This document shows, one piece after another, positions 18,056 through 26,749 of a stretch of DNA of 64,000 bases. Made by a program: the position numbers and the translations under genes. Every line of letters starts with the position of its first letter. The stretch's first letter is position 1. This DNA is from Mucilaginibacter tundrae (GTDB taxonomy: Bacteria; Bacteroidota; Bacteroidia; Sphingobacteriales; Sphingobacteriaceae), in NCBI RefSeq assembly GCF_013408825.1, contig NZ_JACCBZ010000001.1, positions 310,001-374,000 of the forward strand. Direction: 5' to 3'. The notes beneath the pieces were generated by a model that had not been told where the DNA came from, did not search any database, and was given only the letters and a program-made list of their open reading frames with translations.

Positions 18056-20350
18056 ATGAAAAAAACGCTGACCGTACTTTTCGCCTGCGCTGCTTTAATG
18101 GCTAATGCGCAAAAAAAATCTGATAATAACTTAGTTCAATATGTAAAACCGATCATCGGCACTGAACGCATGGGGCATACTTTCCCGGGTGCTACAGTGC
18201 CTTTTGGGATGGTGCAGCTTAGTCCGGAAACAGATACTGCAAGTTATGATCTGAATGGGCATTACAATCCCGATGTATACAAATATTGCGCAGGTTATCA
18301 GTATGAGGATAAAACTATTGTAGGCTTTAGTCATACCCACTTTAGTGGTACAGGCCACTCTGATTTAGGTGACTTTTTAGTGATGCCAATGGTTGGGGAA
18401 CTGAAGCTAAATCCCGGTACGGCAGATAAGCCCGGTAGTGGCTATCGCTCGGCATACTCACACACCAATGAAGTAAGCGAAGCCAACTATTACAAAGTAA
18501 AGCTGGATGCCAGCGGTATTATTGCCGAAATGACTACCAGCGCAAGGGTTGGTTTCCATCAATATACTTTCCCGAAATCAGATAACGCACATATTATCCT
18601 CGACCTGATGGCGGGCATCTATAATTATCCTGACAAAAACGTGTGGACTTATGTAAGAATGGTTAACGATAGCACTATTGTAGGTTATCGCCAAACAAAC
18701 GGTTGGGCACGTACGCGTACCTTATACTTCGCCATGACGTTTAATAAGCCGTTCATCCAAATGGGTTATAAGAATTTTTCAAAACACGAAGTATATGGCG
18801 GGTTCTGGGGCAAGTTTAACCACGTGAAAAATTTCCCGGAAACAGCAGCAAGACAATTAAAACTTTGGTTCGACTTTAAAACTGAAGAAGGAGAGAAGAT
18901 CAAAATAAAAATGGCGCTATCACCGGTTAGTATGGATGGCGCGTTGAACAATATGCAGGCCGAAATACCGGGCTGGGATTTTGATAAGGTAAAGAATGAC
19001 GGGCAGGAACTATGGGAAAAAGAACTGCATAAAATTGTGATCAACGCGAGTTATGATGATAAGGTGAATTTTTATACCTCGATGTATCATGCCATGATCA
19101 ACCCGACCATTTATATGGATGAGGATGGCCAGTACAAAGGCCTCGATCAAAACATACATAAGGCAGACGGTTTTACCAATTATACCACTTTTAGTTTATG
19201 GGACACCCACCGCGCCTTACACCCGCTATTTAATATTATTGAGCCTGACCGCAATGCGGATATGGTAAAATCAATGCTGGCCCATTACGACCAAAGCCCT
19301 GAGCATATGCTGCCGGTTTGGAGTAACTCTGCCAATGAAAACTGGTGTATGAGCGGCTTTCATAGCGTATCGGTAATTGCTGACGCAGTTATAAAGGGTA
19401 ATGCGCCTTTTGATGCAAATAAAGCGCTGGATGCCTGTATAGCGACCGCTACGCATCGCGATTACCAAAGCACAGGGTTATTTATGGATATGGGTTATAT
19501 CCCGGATGAAAAGGACGACAACTCCGTTTCATTGACCCTGGAATATGCTTATGATGATTGGTGTATAGCCCAAATGGCTAAGAAGCTTAACCGGATGGGT
19601 GTGTACGATCGTTTTATCAAATACTCTGAAAACTGGAAGAATGTATTTGATCCGCAAGCAGGTTTTATGCACCCTAAAGAAGCTGATGGTACATGGAGAA
19701 AAACAAAATTCGATCCGTTTACAACAATAGGCATGGGTTTTATTGAGGGTAATGCCTGGAATTATACACTTTACGTCCCTCAAGATCCCAAAGGATTGAT
19801 AAAAGCCATGGGCGGCGATAAGCGTTTTATTATTTATGAAGACAGCTTGTTCAGTTATAACCTGCCTGATAAATATTTTGCGGAAACAGAAGATATAACC
19901 AAAGATGGTATCATCGGAAACTATGTGCATGGCAACGAGCCGTCGCACCATGATGCTTACTTATATGATTGGACAAATGAACCCTGGAAAACACAGGATA
20001 AGATACGCATGATCCTGCCAAAAATGTACAAGCCCACACCGGATGGTTTAGGAGGCAATGATGATACCGGCCAAATGAGCGCCTGGTATATATTCAGCGC
20101 CATGGGCTTTTATCCAGTTGCCCCAGGGTCGGATCAATATGCCATTGGCAGCCCGGCGGTTGATAGGGCAGTAATTAATTTGGAGGACGGTAAAACGTTT
20201 ACCATCAATGTGAAAAATCAAAGCCCTAAAAATGTTTATATCCAAAAGATATTGTTAAACGGCAAACCGCTTAATGGTTATTTTATCAGCCATGCTGATA
20301 TTATGAATGGCGGCGAGATTACTTTCTTTATGGGAAGCAGGCATATATAA
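18056..20350 (+). CDS. GH92 alpha-mannosidase, exported
   Basis: 764 residues with a signal peptide (MKKTLTVLFACAALMANAQ). GH92 enzymes are calcium-dependent exo-alpha-mannosidases, mostly alpha-1,2, that trim mannose from N-glycans or mannans. Family landmarks are GTERMGHTFPGATVPFGMVQLSPE near 36-59, FSHTHFSGTGHSDLGDF, FSLWDTHRALHPL near 381, LEYAYDDWCIAQMAK near 495, HGNEPSHHDAYLYD near 626, and GNDDTGQMSAWYIFSAMGFYPVAPG near 668. The HGNEPSHH glutamate is the family's catalytic acid region. It is a paralogue of the gene at 37074-39260 but lies outside that locus. Confidence 0.93.
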   Translation: MKKTLTVLFACAALMANAQKKSDNNLVQYVKPIIGTERMGHTFPGATVPFGMVQLSPETDTASYDLNGHYNPDVYKYCAGYQYEDKTIVGFSHTHFSGTGHSDLGDFLVMPMVGELKLNPGTADKPGSGYRSAYSHTNEVSEANYYKVKLDASGIIAEMTTSARVGFHQYTFPKSDNAHIILDLMAGIYNYPDKNVWTYVRMVNDSTIVGYRQTNGWARTRTLYFAMTFNKPFIQMGYKNFSKHEVYGGFWGKFNHVKNFPETAARQLKLWFDFKTEEGEKIKIKMALSPVSMDGALNNMQAEIPGWDFDKVKNDGQELWEKELHKIVINASYDDKVNFYTSMYHAMINPTIYMDEDGQYKGLDQNIHKADGFTNYTTFSLWDTHRALHPLFNIIEPDRNADMVKSMLAHYDQSPEHMLPVWSNSANENWCMSGFHSVSVIADAVIKGNAPFDANKALDACIATATHRDYQSTGLFMDMGYIPDEKDDNSVSLTLEYAYDDWCIAQMAKKLNRMGVYDRFIKYSENWKNVFDPQAGFMHPKEADGTWRKTKFDPFTTIGMGFIEGNAWNYTLYVPQDPKGLIKAMGGDKRFIIYEDSLFSYNLPDKYFAETEDITKDGIIGNYVHGNEPSHHDAYLYDWTNEPWKTQDKIRMILPKMYKPTPDGLGGNDDTGQMSAWYIFSAMGFYPVAPGSDQYAIGSPAVDRAVINLEDGKTFTINVKNQSPKNVYIQKILLNGKPLNGYFISHADIMNGGEITFFMGSRHI

Positions 20351-20357
20351 TCTTTTA

Positions 20358-20400
20358 AAAAACCATACTATAAAACGAGAGTTAAAATAGTATGGTTTTT
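20358..20400. terminator. Hairpin ending the GH92 gene and covering the next start codon
   Basis: A perfect 14-bp stem (20358-20371 with 20387-20400) with a 15-base loop is followed by TTTTT, so it can terminate transcription from the GH92 gene. The ATG of the next gene (20392) sits inside the 3' arm, so any read-through transcript would hide that start in the stem. Confidence 0.7.
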
Positions 20401-20820
20401 GACAATAAACTCGACAGATTTTTAGATGCGCAAAAAACAGATTATGCAATTGCGCTGTCCGAAATAAGAAATGGCAGAAAGTATAACCATTGGATGTGGT
20501 ATATTTTTCCGCAAATACATGGCTTGGGTTTTAGTGAAACATCGAAGTATTACGCGATAAAGGATATTGCAGAAGCAGAAGCATTTCTTAGTCACCCAAT
20601 TTTGGGTGAAAGGTTGGTTGCCATTAGCAAAGCACTGCTTAATCTTAAAGAAACCGATGCTAATAAAATATTTGGTAGCCCTGATGATGTAAAGCTCAAA
20701 TCATCCATGACATTATTTGCGACTTTATCCAGAACTGATCCTGTATTTCAGTTAGTTTTGGATAAGTTTTTTGATGGTGAAAAGGACAGAACCACCCTAC
20801 AAATTATTTCTAAAAATTAA
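20392..20820 (+). CDS. DUF1810 family protein
   Basis: 142 residues with the DUF1810 signature: LDRFLDAQKTDYAIALSEIRNGRKYNHWMWYIFPQI near 6-41, then GLGFSETSKYYAIKDIAEAEAFLSHPILGERL. The length is normal for the family. Function is unknown; the family is widespread in bacteria as a small cytosolic protein. The start codon is inside the hairpin at 20358-20400. GAGAG about 10 bases upstream could serve as a weak ribosome site. Confidence 0.85.
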   Translation: MVFDNKLDRFLDAQKTDYAIALSEIRNGRKYNHWMWYIFPQIHGLGFSETSKYYAIKDIAEAEAFLSHPILGERLVAISKALLNLKETDANKIFGSPDDVKLKSSMTLFATLSRTDPVFQLVLDKFFDGEKDRTTLQIISKN

Positions 20821-20862
20821 CTTTCTTGATAAATGATTACATTTATCGTTTAAGAATTTTAT

Positions 20863-21756
20863 ATGCTTGATTTCCGCTTACAGGTATTTTATACGGTTGC
20901 CAAAAGGCTTAATTTTACCAAGGCCTCGGCCGAGCTTTATATCAGCCAGCCAGCCGTAACCAAGCATATAAAAGAACTGGAAGCACAGTTTAAAGTTTCG
21001 TTATTTGAGCGCAGCGGGAACAAAAGAATACTGTTAACCCCTGCCGGCGAAATGCTGCTGCAATATGCAGAGCGTCTGTTAGAGATTTACCGCGAACTGG
21101 ATTATGATATGAACCTGCTGGTTAAACAGCACAGCGGCGTGTTGCGTATAGGTGCCAGTACAACGGTAGCACAGTATATTATTCCACCCATATTGGCGCA
21201 GTTTCATAAAAAGTTTAAAGATATACGGGTTTTGCTGATCACCGGGAATACGGAAGAAATAGAGCTGGCTTTATTAAATAAGGAAATTGAATTTGGTATT
21301 ATAGAAGGGATCTCCCGTAATCCGCAAATCAGGTACGAGGAGTATTTAAATGATGAACTGGTATTGGTTAGTGCCCTTAACAATCCGATCATTAAGAAGG
21401 ATGTTATTAAACCTGAGGAGTTACCAAATTATCCGCTGTTATTACGCGAACCGGGGTCGGGTACACTTGATGTGATCGCTCATGCATTAAAACCTCACAA
21501 CTTAAAATTGTCCGACCTTCAGATTGAAATGCAATTGGGTGGTACTGAAAGTATAAAATCATATTTACTACACAGCAAATGCCTGGCATTTCTATCGATC
21601 CATTCTATACTAAAAGAATTAAAAAACAACGAATGCCGTATAATTGATATAAAAGGCCTTAGTATTGAACGCCCTTTTAAGTTTATACAGCATTACGGGC
21701 AACCCTCATCCTTAACTGAATTGTTTATTCGTTTTGCCAGGAGCTATAAGTTGTGA
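20863..21756 (+). CDS. LysR-type transcriptional regulator
   Basis: 297 residues. The N-terminal winged HTH covers about residues 1-60 (FYTVAKRLNFTKASAELYISQPAVTKHIKELEAQF). The effector-binding domain starts near 90 (LRIGASTTVAQYIIPPILAQF). The wording resembles the CysB/CbbR/YeiE part of the family, but the ligand cannot be read from sequence. It converges on the pyruvate oxidase gene with a gap of about 20 bases, so regulation of that gene is possible but not shown by a shared promoter. Confidence 0.92.
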   Translation: MLDFRLQVFYTVAKRLNFTKASAELYISQPAVTKHIKELEAQFKVSLFERSGNKRILLTPAGEMLLQYAERLLEIYRELDYDMNLLVKQHSGVLRIGASTTVAQYIIPPILAQFHKKFKDIRVLLITGNTEEIELALLNKEIEFGIIEGISRNPQIRYEEYLNDELVLVSALNNPIIKKDVIKPEELPNYPLLLREPGSGTLDVIAHALKPHNLKLSDLQIEMQLGGTESIKSYLLHSKCLAFLSIHSILKELKNNECRIIDIKGLSIERPFKFIQHYGQPSSLTELFIRFARSYKL

Positions 21757-21776
21757 AAACTTCGTTAAAATCAGCG

Positions 21777-23513
21777 TCAAATTACATCCGAAAGATGTTT
21801 GTAGTTTGATTTAATAATATCCAATACTTCATCCATCCTGCCGCCCAATATTAATTTGCCCATGGTTATGGCATATCCTTTTGTCTGTTCCCATTCTATT
21901 TTAGGCGGCATTGCCAGCGCATTTGGGTTGGTTAATATATTTAACAGTACTGGCCCGTCTTGTTTTATCGCTTCTGCCATTGCGTCTTTAACTTGTTCCT
22001 GATGATGGACCGTGATACCCTTAAATCCCATTGCCTGGGCCACAAGAGCGAAATCGGGATTGATCATATCTGTTTCATTGTCGGGCAACCCGTCAACTTC
22101 CATTTCCAGTTTTACCATCCCAAGGGCGCGGTTATTAAATACAATTAGTTTTATTGGTAAGTTATATTGCTTAATGGTGGCCAGATCCCCAAGTAACATA
22201 GACAGGCCTCCATCACCGCATAAAGCAAAAACCTGCCTGTTCGGATAGCATAAAGCGGCACCAATTGCCATAGGCATGGCGTTAGCCATTGAGCCATGAT
22301 TAAATGAACCCAGGAATTTTCGCTGCCCTGTGGCATTTATATACCGGGAGCCCCATACGCAACTCATACCCGTATCAAGAGTGAAGATGGCATCTTTTGC
22401 GGCCAGCTTATCTATTACTGATGCCACGTATTCGGGCTGGATCATATCCTCCTCGCCGACGTTATCCACGTAGGTTTGCAGGTGACCTTTTACTTTATCA
22501 TACAGGTCAAGCTGCGCTTTCAAAAAACTGTCGTCTTCTTTCTTTTTGATCAACGGTAATAATGCTTTGACTGTATCTTTGATCTTTCCGCATAAACCTA
22601 ATTCCAATTTTGCCCGCCTGCCCAGTCTTTCGGGTTTTTCATCAACTTGAATAATCTTGTTATCAGTTGGCATGAAAGGGACATAAGGAAAATCGGTACC
22701 AAGCAATAAAACAACATCAGCTTCGTGCATACTATGATATGCAGAGGGTAAGCCCAATAAGCCGGTCATACCCACTTCATAGGGATTATCATATTGTATG
22801 CCCATTTTGCCTCGAAAAGAATAACCAACAGGCGCTTGCATCGCGGCAGCAAGCTGTACAATTTCGTCATGCGCTTCACGTGCGCCGTATCCACAAAATA
22901 TGGTAACCTTTGGATATTTGTTGAGTATATCAGCCAAGCCTTGTAATTCATGGTCGGCTGGCCTTAAAATCGTTTCACAAGTAAAATTTTGCCGGGATGC
23001 AATGCTTTCTTCTGCAGGCATGGCCGATACATCTCCCGGGAGGCCAAACACAGCTACGCCTTTATGATGAATGGCATGTTGAATAGCCGCCTGAAACATA
23101 CGCGGAGCTTGCGCAGGGGTGGTTGCCACCTGGTTGTAGCAACTGCAATCGTCAAACAATTTTATGGTATTGGTGCCCTGGAAATAATCCTGCCCGAATT
23201 CGGGTGTATTTATAGTTGACGCGATAGCAATTACTGGTACCCCGGTCCGGTGCGCATCATAAAGCCCGTTAATGAGATGTATATGACCCGGGCCGCAGCT
23301 GCCCGCGCAGCAGGCGAGCCCTTCCAGTTCAGCTTCAGCCGCTGCCGCGTATGCGCCAACCTCCTCATGCCTTACATGTATCCATTTTATTTTGCCATTT
23401 CGCCTTACCGCGTCATTCAGATGATTTAAGCTATCCCCGGTAACAGCGTAAATTCTTTTTACTCCATTTTCTACCAGCATTTCCACCAGTTGATCCGCTA
23501 CTTGTTTGCTCAT
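21777..23513 (-). CDS. poxB: Thiamine-diphosphate-dependent pyruvate oxidase / pyruvate dehydrogenase (quinone)
   Basis: 578 residues. The N-terminal PYR domain has HEEVGAYAAAAEAELEGLACCAGSCGPGHIHLINGLYDAHR, with the catalytic Glu in RHEEVGA near residue 50. The middle FAD-type domain follows, and the PP domain carries the ThDP motif GDGGLSMLLGDLATIKQYNLPIKLIVFNN at about 430-458. This fits PoxB, which decarboxylates pyruvate to acetate and passes electrons to quinone at the membrane. The far C-terminus (NYKHLSDVI) lacks the classic membrane-binding helix, so an oxygen-using pyruvate oxidase or a related ThDP enzyme is possible. Confidence 0.82.
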   Translation of the reverse strand: MSKQVADQLVEMLVENGVKRIYAVTGDSLNHLNDAVRRNGKIKWIHVRHEEVGAYAAAAEAELEGLACCAGSCGPGHIHLINGLYDAHRTGVPVIAIASTINTPEFGQDYFQGTNTIKLFDDCSCYNQVATTPAQAPRMFQAAIQHAIHHKGVAVFGLPGDVSAMPAEESIASRQNFTCETILRPADHELQGLADILNKYPKVTIFCGYGAREAHDEIVQLAAAMQAPVGYSFRGKMGIQYDNPYEVGMTGLLGLPSAYHSMHEADVVLLLGTDFPYVPFMPTDNKIIQVDEKPERLGRRAKLELGLCGKIKDTVKALLPLIKKKEDDSFLKAQLDLYDKVKGHLQTYVDNVGEEDMIQPEYVASVIDKLAAKDAIFTLDTGMSCVWGSRYINATGQRKFLGSFNHGSMANAMPMAIGAALCYPNRQVFALCGDGGLSMLLGDLATIKQYNLPIKLIVFNNRALGMVKLEMEVDGLPDNETDMINPDFALVAQAMGFKGITVHHQEQVKDAMAEAIKQDGPVLLNILTNPNALAMPPKIEWEQTKGYAITMGKLILGGRMDEVLDIIKSNYKHLSDVI

Positions 23514-23652
23514 GGCGTATAGTTTTAAGTTAATAAAATGAGGTGTAATTAATTATAAATGTAACCAGATTATGAATAGCTTGTTTGAAAAAAAACCTAC
23601 ACAATAGGGATGATGCTTCAAGTTTATTGTTCATCATAACCTAATTGTTAAC

Positions 23653-26004
23653 TTGCGGTATCTTAATCTAATTTGTATTAAAGTGATTGTAAATTTATCA
23701 AAAAAGATCCTTGCTCTAATTTCGCTGCTGCTTGTAATCGGGTTTTCTCAAACTGCTTTTAGCCAAACTATAAACATTATCCCCTACCCCAATGCTATTA
23801 AAGTGATGCCCGAAGAGTTTGTTATAACAAGGGCCACGCGTATTATTTATAATCAGCAGGATAAAGATTTAGCCGTAGCTATCACCCCCTTGATTTTAAA
23901 GCTTCAAAAAGCTGCGGGAATCAAACTAAAAACTACTAACACATTACGCAGCCATGATATTCTTATCAGGTTAACAGATAATATAACCCAGCCGGAAGGT
24001 TATCATCTGGAAATAAGTCCGGATAATATAAAAATTGAAGCCGGAACACCTGCCGGGGTATTTTATGCAGTTCAATCGTTATTGCAATTGCTCCCAACAG
24101 AAATAGAGAGTCCAACATTGGCAAAAAATTTACAATGGAAGGTGCCTGCAGTGGTGATAGATGATGCCCCGGCTTTTGCTTATCGTGGCTTAATGCTTGA
24201 TGTGGCACGGCATTTTATGCCATACAGTTTCTTGGAAAAGATGGTTGACCTAATGGCCATGCAAAAAATGAATACCCTGCACCTACATTTAACCGATAGC
24301 CAGGGCTGGCGTTTTGAGAGTAAAAAATACCCTAAACTAACTACAATAGGCGCTTATCGTAAAGGATCGGCTTTCAATACAACGTATGATTATGCTTCAC
24401 GACCCAATGATACACTTTACGGTGGGTTCTACACACAGGATCAGTTGCGCAAGCTGGTTGCGTACGCACAGTCAAAGTTTATTACCATTATTCCGGAAAT
24501 TGAAATGCCCGCGCATTCAGAGGCTGCGCTTGCCGCTTATCCTCAATTTGCTTGTTTAGATAGTACGGGCAAGGCATTTCCATATCCATCGCAAATACAG
24601 AATGAATTTTGTACTAAAGATTCGACCTTTATTTTTTTAACGGATATACTAACCGAGGTGATGGATGTTTTTCCATCAAAATATATCCATATAGCCGGTG
24701 ACGAGGCAAGTAAGGTGAACTGGCGCAAATGCCCGATATGCCTTCAACGGATGAAAGATGAACATTTAAACTCCGTAGATGAACTGCAAAGCTATTTTAT
24801 AAAAAGGATCGAAACGTTTGTCAATCAAAAAGGGAGAAGGATTATTGGATGGGATGAAATTTTAGAAGGAGGCCTGGCTCCCAACGCGACCGTTATGAGC
24901 TGGCGCGGGGAACAGGGTGGCGTTGATGCTGCAAAATTAGGCCACCAGGTAATAATGACACCCGGCGAATATTGTTACTTTGATCATTATCAGTCGCTCG
25001 ATAGCTCAGAACCTCCCGCGTTTGAGGGCTTAACTACTTTGGCCACGGTATATGGTTATCATCCTGTGCCGGACGGTTTAACGCCAGAACAAGCAAAGCT
25101 AATAATCGGCACCCAAGGTAATTTATGGACTGAATCTGTACCAACGCCGCAGCATGCCGAATATATGTATTTCCCGAGGGCCATTGCACTGGCTGAAGTA
25201 GCATGGACTATCAATAAACAACCTTATAATCAATTTTTGAGCAGGCTTTTATCTTATATCAATAGGTTGGATTATTATCACGTTAACTATTCACGTCATA
25301 TGTTCGATATTCAAATGACTACTTCAGTCGATTCGGTAACCAAATTGGTGCAGGCACGGGTAGCTGGCGTTCCGAATGGTTACTATGTATATTATACTAC
25401 AGACGGATCACATCCAACGGTTAATTCATTAAAATATACAGGCCCGATTATTATAACGAAAGATGCTGAAGTAAATGCCGGCGTAATTTATAAGGGTATA
25501 CTAGTTGACGAGGTGAACAAAACATTTACCATAAACAAGGCTACAGGTCGTACATCTACATTAGTAACTCCGCCGAGTAAGTCTTACAATAAAGGTGGAG
25601 AACATGCCTGGAATAATGGAATTTTGGGCAACGACAACAGGTTTAACGACGGTGAGTGGCTGGGTTGGAGTGGACAGGATTTTGATGGAACAATTGATTT
25701 GGGTACATCGCAATATATGGATACCGTTACGACAAGATTTTTTAATAAACCATCCGACTGGGTTTATATGCCGCAATGGGTCAGTATTTCGGTTTCTGAT
25801 AATGGGACAGACTTCAAGGAAGTAGCCAGGCAAGCCGACCTACAAACAAATACAGATGGATCCCATAATTTAAAAATTGGGTTGGGACACATAAGCGCGA
25901 GATACGTAAGGATAGTTGCCAAATGCGATGGGATTATTCCAAAAGGTTTGCCGGGAGAAGGTAATCAAGCATGGCTTTTTGTTGACGAGGTTGAGGTTGA
26001 ATAA
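23653..26004 (+). CDS. GH20 beta-N-acetylhexosaminidase with C-terminal F5/8-type carbohydrate-binding domain
   Basis: 783 residues, exported. It removes terminal GlcNAc or GalNAc by substrate-assisted catalysis. The signal peptide is the hydrophobic run ending FSQTAFSQ. The GH20b domain covers about 40-170 and the GH20 barrel starts FAYRGLMLDVARHFMP. The catalytic pair is in HIAGDEAS near residue 350. After the barrel come a Fn3-like chitobiase C segment and a discoidin-like domain with YVRIVAKCDG. The start is a TTG at 23653; a GTG at 23683 in the same frame gives a more compact signal peptide. A TAATTTG box at 23669-23675 favours the later start. Confidence 0.9.
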   Translation: MRYLNLICIKVIVNLSKKILALISLLLVIGFSQTAFSQTINIIPYPNAIKVMPEEFVITRATRIIYNQQDKDLAVAITPLILKLQKAAGIKLKTTNTLRSHDILIRLTDNITQPEGYHLEISPDNIKIEAGTPAGVFYAVQSLLQLLPTEIESPTLAKNLQWKVPAVVIDDAPAFAYRGLMLDVARHFMPYSFLEKMVDLMAMQKMNTLHLHLTDSQGWRFESKKYPKLTTIGAYRKGSAFNTTYDYASRPNDTLYGGFYTQDQLRKLVAYAQSKFITIIPEIEMPAHSEAALAAYPQFACLDSTGKAFPYPSQIQNEFCTKDSTFIFLTDILTEVMDVFPSKYIHIAGDEASKVNWRKCPICLQRMKDEHLNSVDELQSYFIKRIETFVNQKGRRIIGWDEILEGGLAPNATVMSWRGEQGGVDAAKLGHQVIMTPGEYCYFDHYQSLDSSEPPAFEGLTTLATVYGYHPVPDGLTPEQAKLIIGTQGNLWTESVPTPQHAEYMYFPRAIALAEVAWTINKQPYNQFLSRLLSYINRLDYYHVNYSRHMFDIQMTTSVDSVTKLVQARVAGVPNGYYVYYTTDGSHPTVNSLKYTGPIIITKDAEVNAGVIYKGILVDEVNKTFTINKATGRTSTLVTPPSKSYNKGGEHAWNNGILGNDNRFNDGEWLGWSGQDFDGTIDLGTSQYMDTVTTRFFNKPSDWVYMPQWVSISVSDNGTDFKEVARQADLQTNTDGSHNLKIGLGHISARYVRIVAKCDGIIPKGLPGEGNQAWLFVDEVEVE

Positions 26005-26161
26005 TTAAAACTTGTTAATCATTGGCAATAACACTAATTGCTACCTCGTTTTTATTAGGTTTCGCTTTTTAAGGCAATAATATTTAACGAAAAATATAAA
26101 ATTGAAAAAGCAACAAAAACAGCGGGGGGAGGATTTTTTCAAGACATTCACAAACAATATA

Positions 26162-26384
26162 ATGGCAATGGAAACAAACAAAAGTGAAAACAAACCAAAC
26201 GAACCAATTCACCGCCCTTTTTACAGACGTTCTTTCACGGTACAAAGGCTGACCTGAAGATTGGCGACCTTATCAAAATTGGTATTAACTCAAACTATGG
26301 AAAAAGAGTAAAGCGAAATATATTTATCTCACTGCCACACTTGATGCTGCTGTTTGGGGGTGCTGAACTTGCATTACAGCAATA
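26162..26384 (+). pseudogene. arr: Degraded rifampin ADP-ribosyltransferase (arr) fragment
   Basis: Translating three frames in turn gives a recognisable Arr N-terminus. It starts METNKSENKPNEPIHRPF (ATG at 26162 or 26168), shifts to FHGTKADLKIGDLIK then INSNYGK (from 26233), shifts again to KAKYIYLTATLDAAVWG (from 26310), and shifts once more in a run of five G at 26356-26360 to GAELAL. Intact Arr continues for roughly 70 more residues, including the catalytic C-terminal part, which is absent. The copy is therefore dead, with three frameshifts and a 3' truncation where it joins the chrA fragment. Confidence 0.8.
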
Positions 26385-26749
26385 ATAGCAGGTTTAATAC
26401 CATAAACAAAAGGTTGCACCTGCGGCAGTTGCCCGTACAACTTATACAGCCACGCAAAACAAAACGTAATTAAAACCGCTGGCATTATAAAGCAAGTGCC
26501 GCCGATGATTAATCCACGCCAACCTGCACGTTCCTGCCCAATGTGGATGGCCATCTCGGTACTGTTAGGGCCGGGAATAAGATTGGTTGCACCTACAAGA
26601 TCAAGGAAGTGCTGCTCGCTCATCCATTTTCGTCTCACTACGGCTTCGTAGCGCATCATGTCGATGTGAACCGCGGGGCCGCCAAATGCTGTAAATCCCA
26701 ATCGCAAAAAGAACCTGGCAACTTCTTTTAAATGCTGCTTGCTATACAT
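26324..26749 (-). pseudogene. chrA: Truncated chromate transporter (ChrA) N-terminal part
   Basis: From the ATG at 26749 the frame gives about 133 residues of the ChrA N-terminal domain: FFLRLGFTAFGGPAVHIDMM, RKWMSEQHFLDLVGATNLIPGPNSTEMAIHIG and a membrane run around GLIIGGTCFIMPAVLITFCFAWLY. After IKPAIIAV the reading changes to MQVQHPQTAASSVAVR, which is the antisense of the arr relic, so the gene is cut at about 26380-26390. Full-length ChrA proteins need one or two complete domains, so this is probably non-functional. Its ATG overlaps the last codons of the multicopper oxidase gene by 8 bases. Confidence 0.8.
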
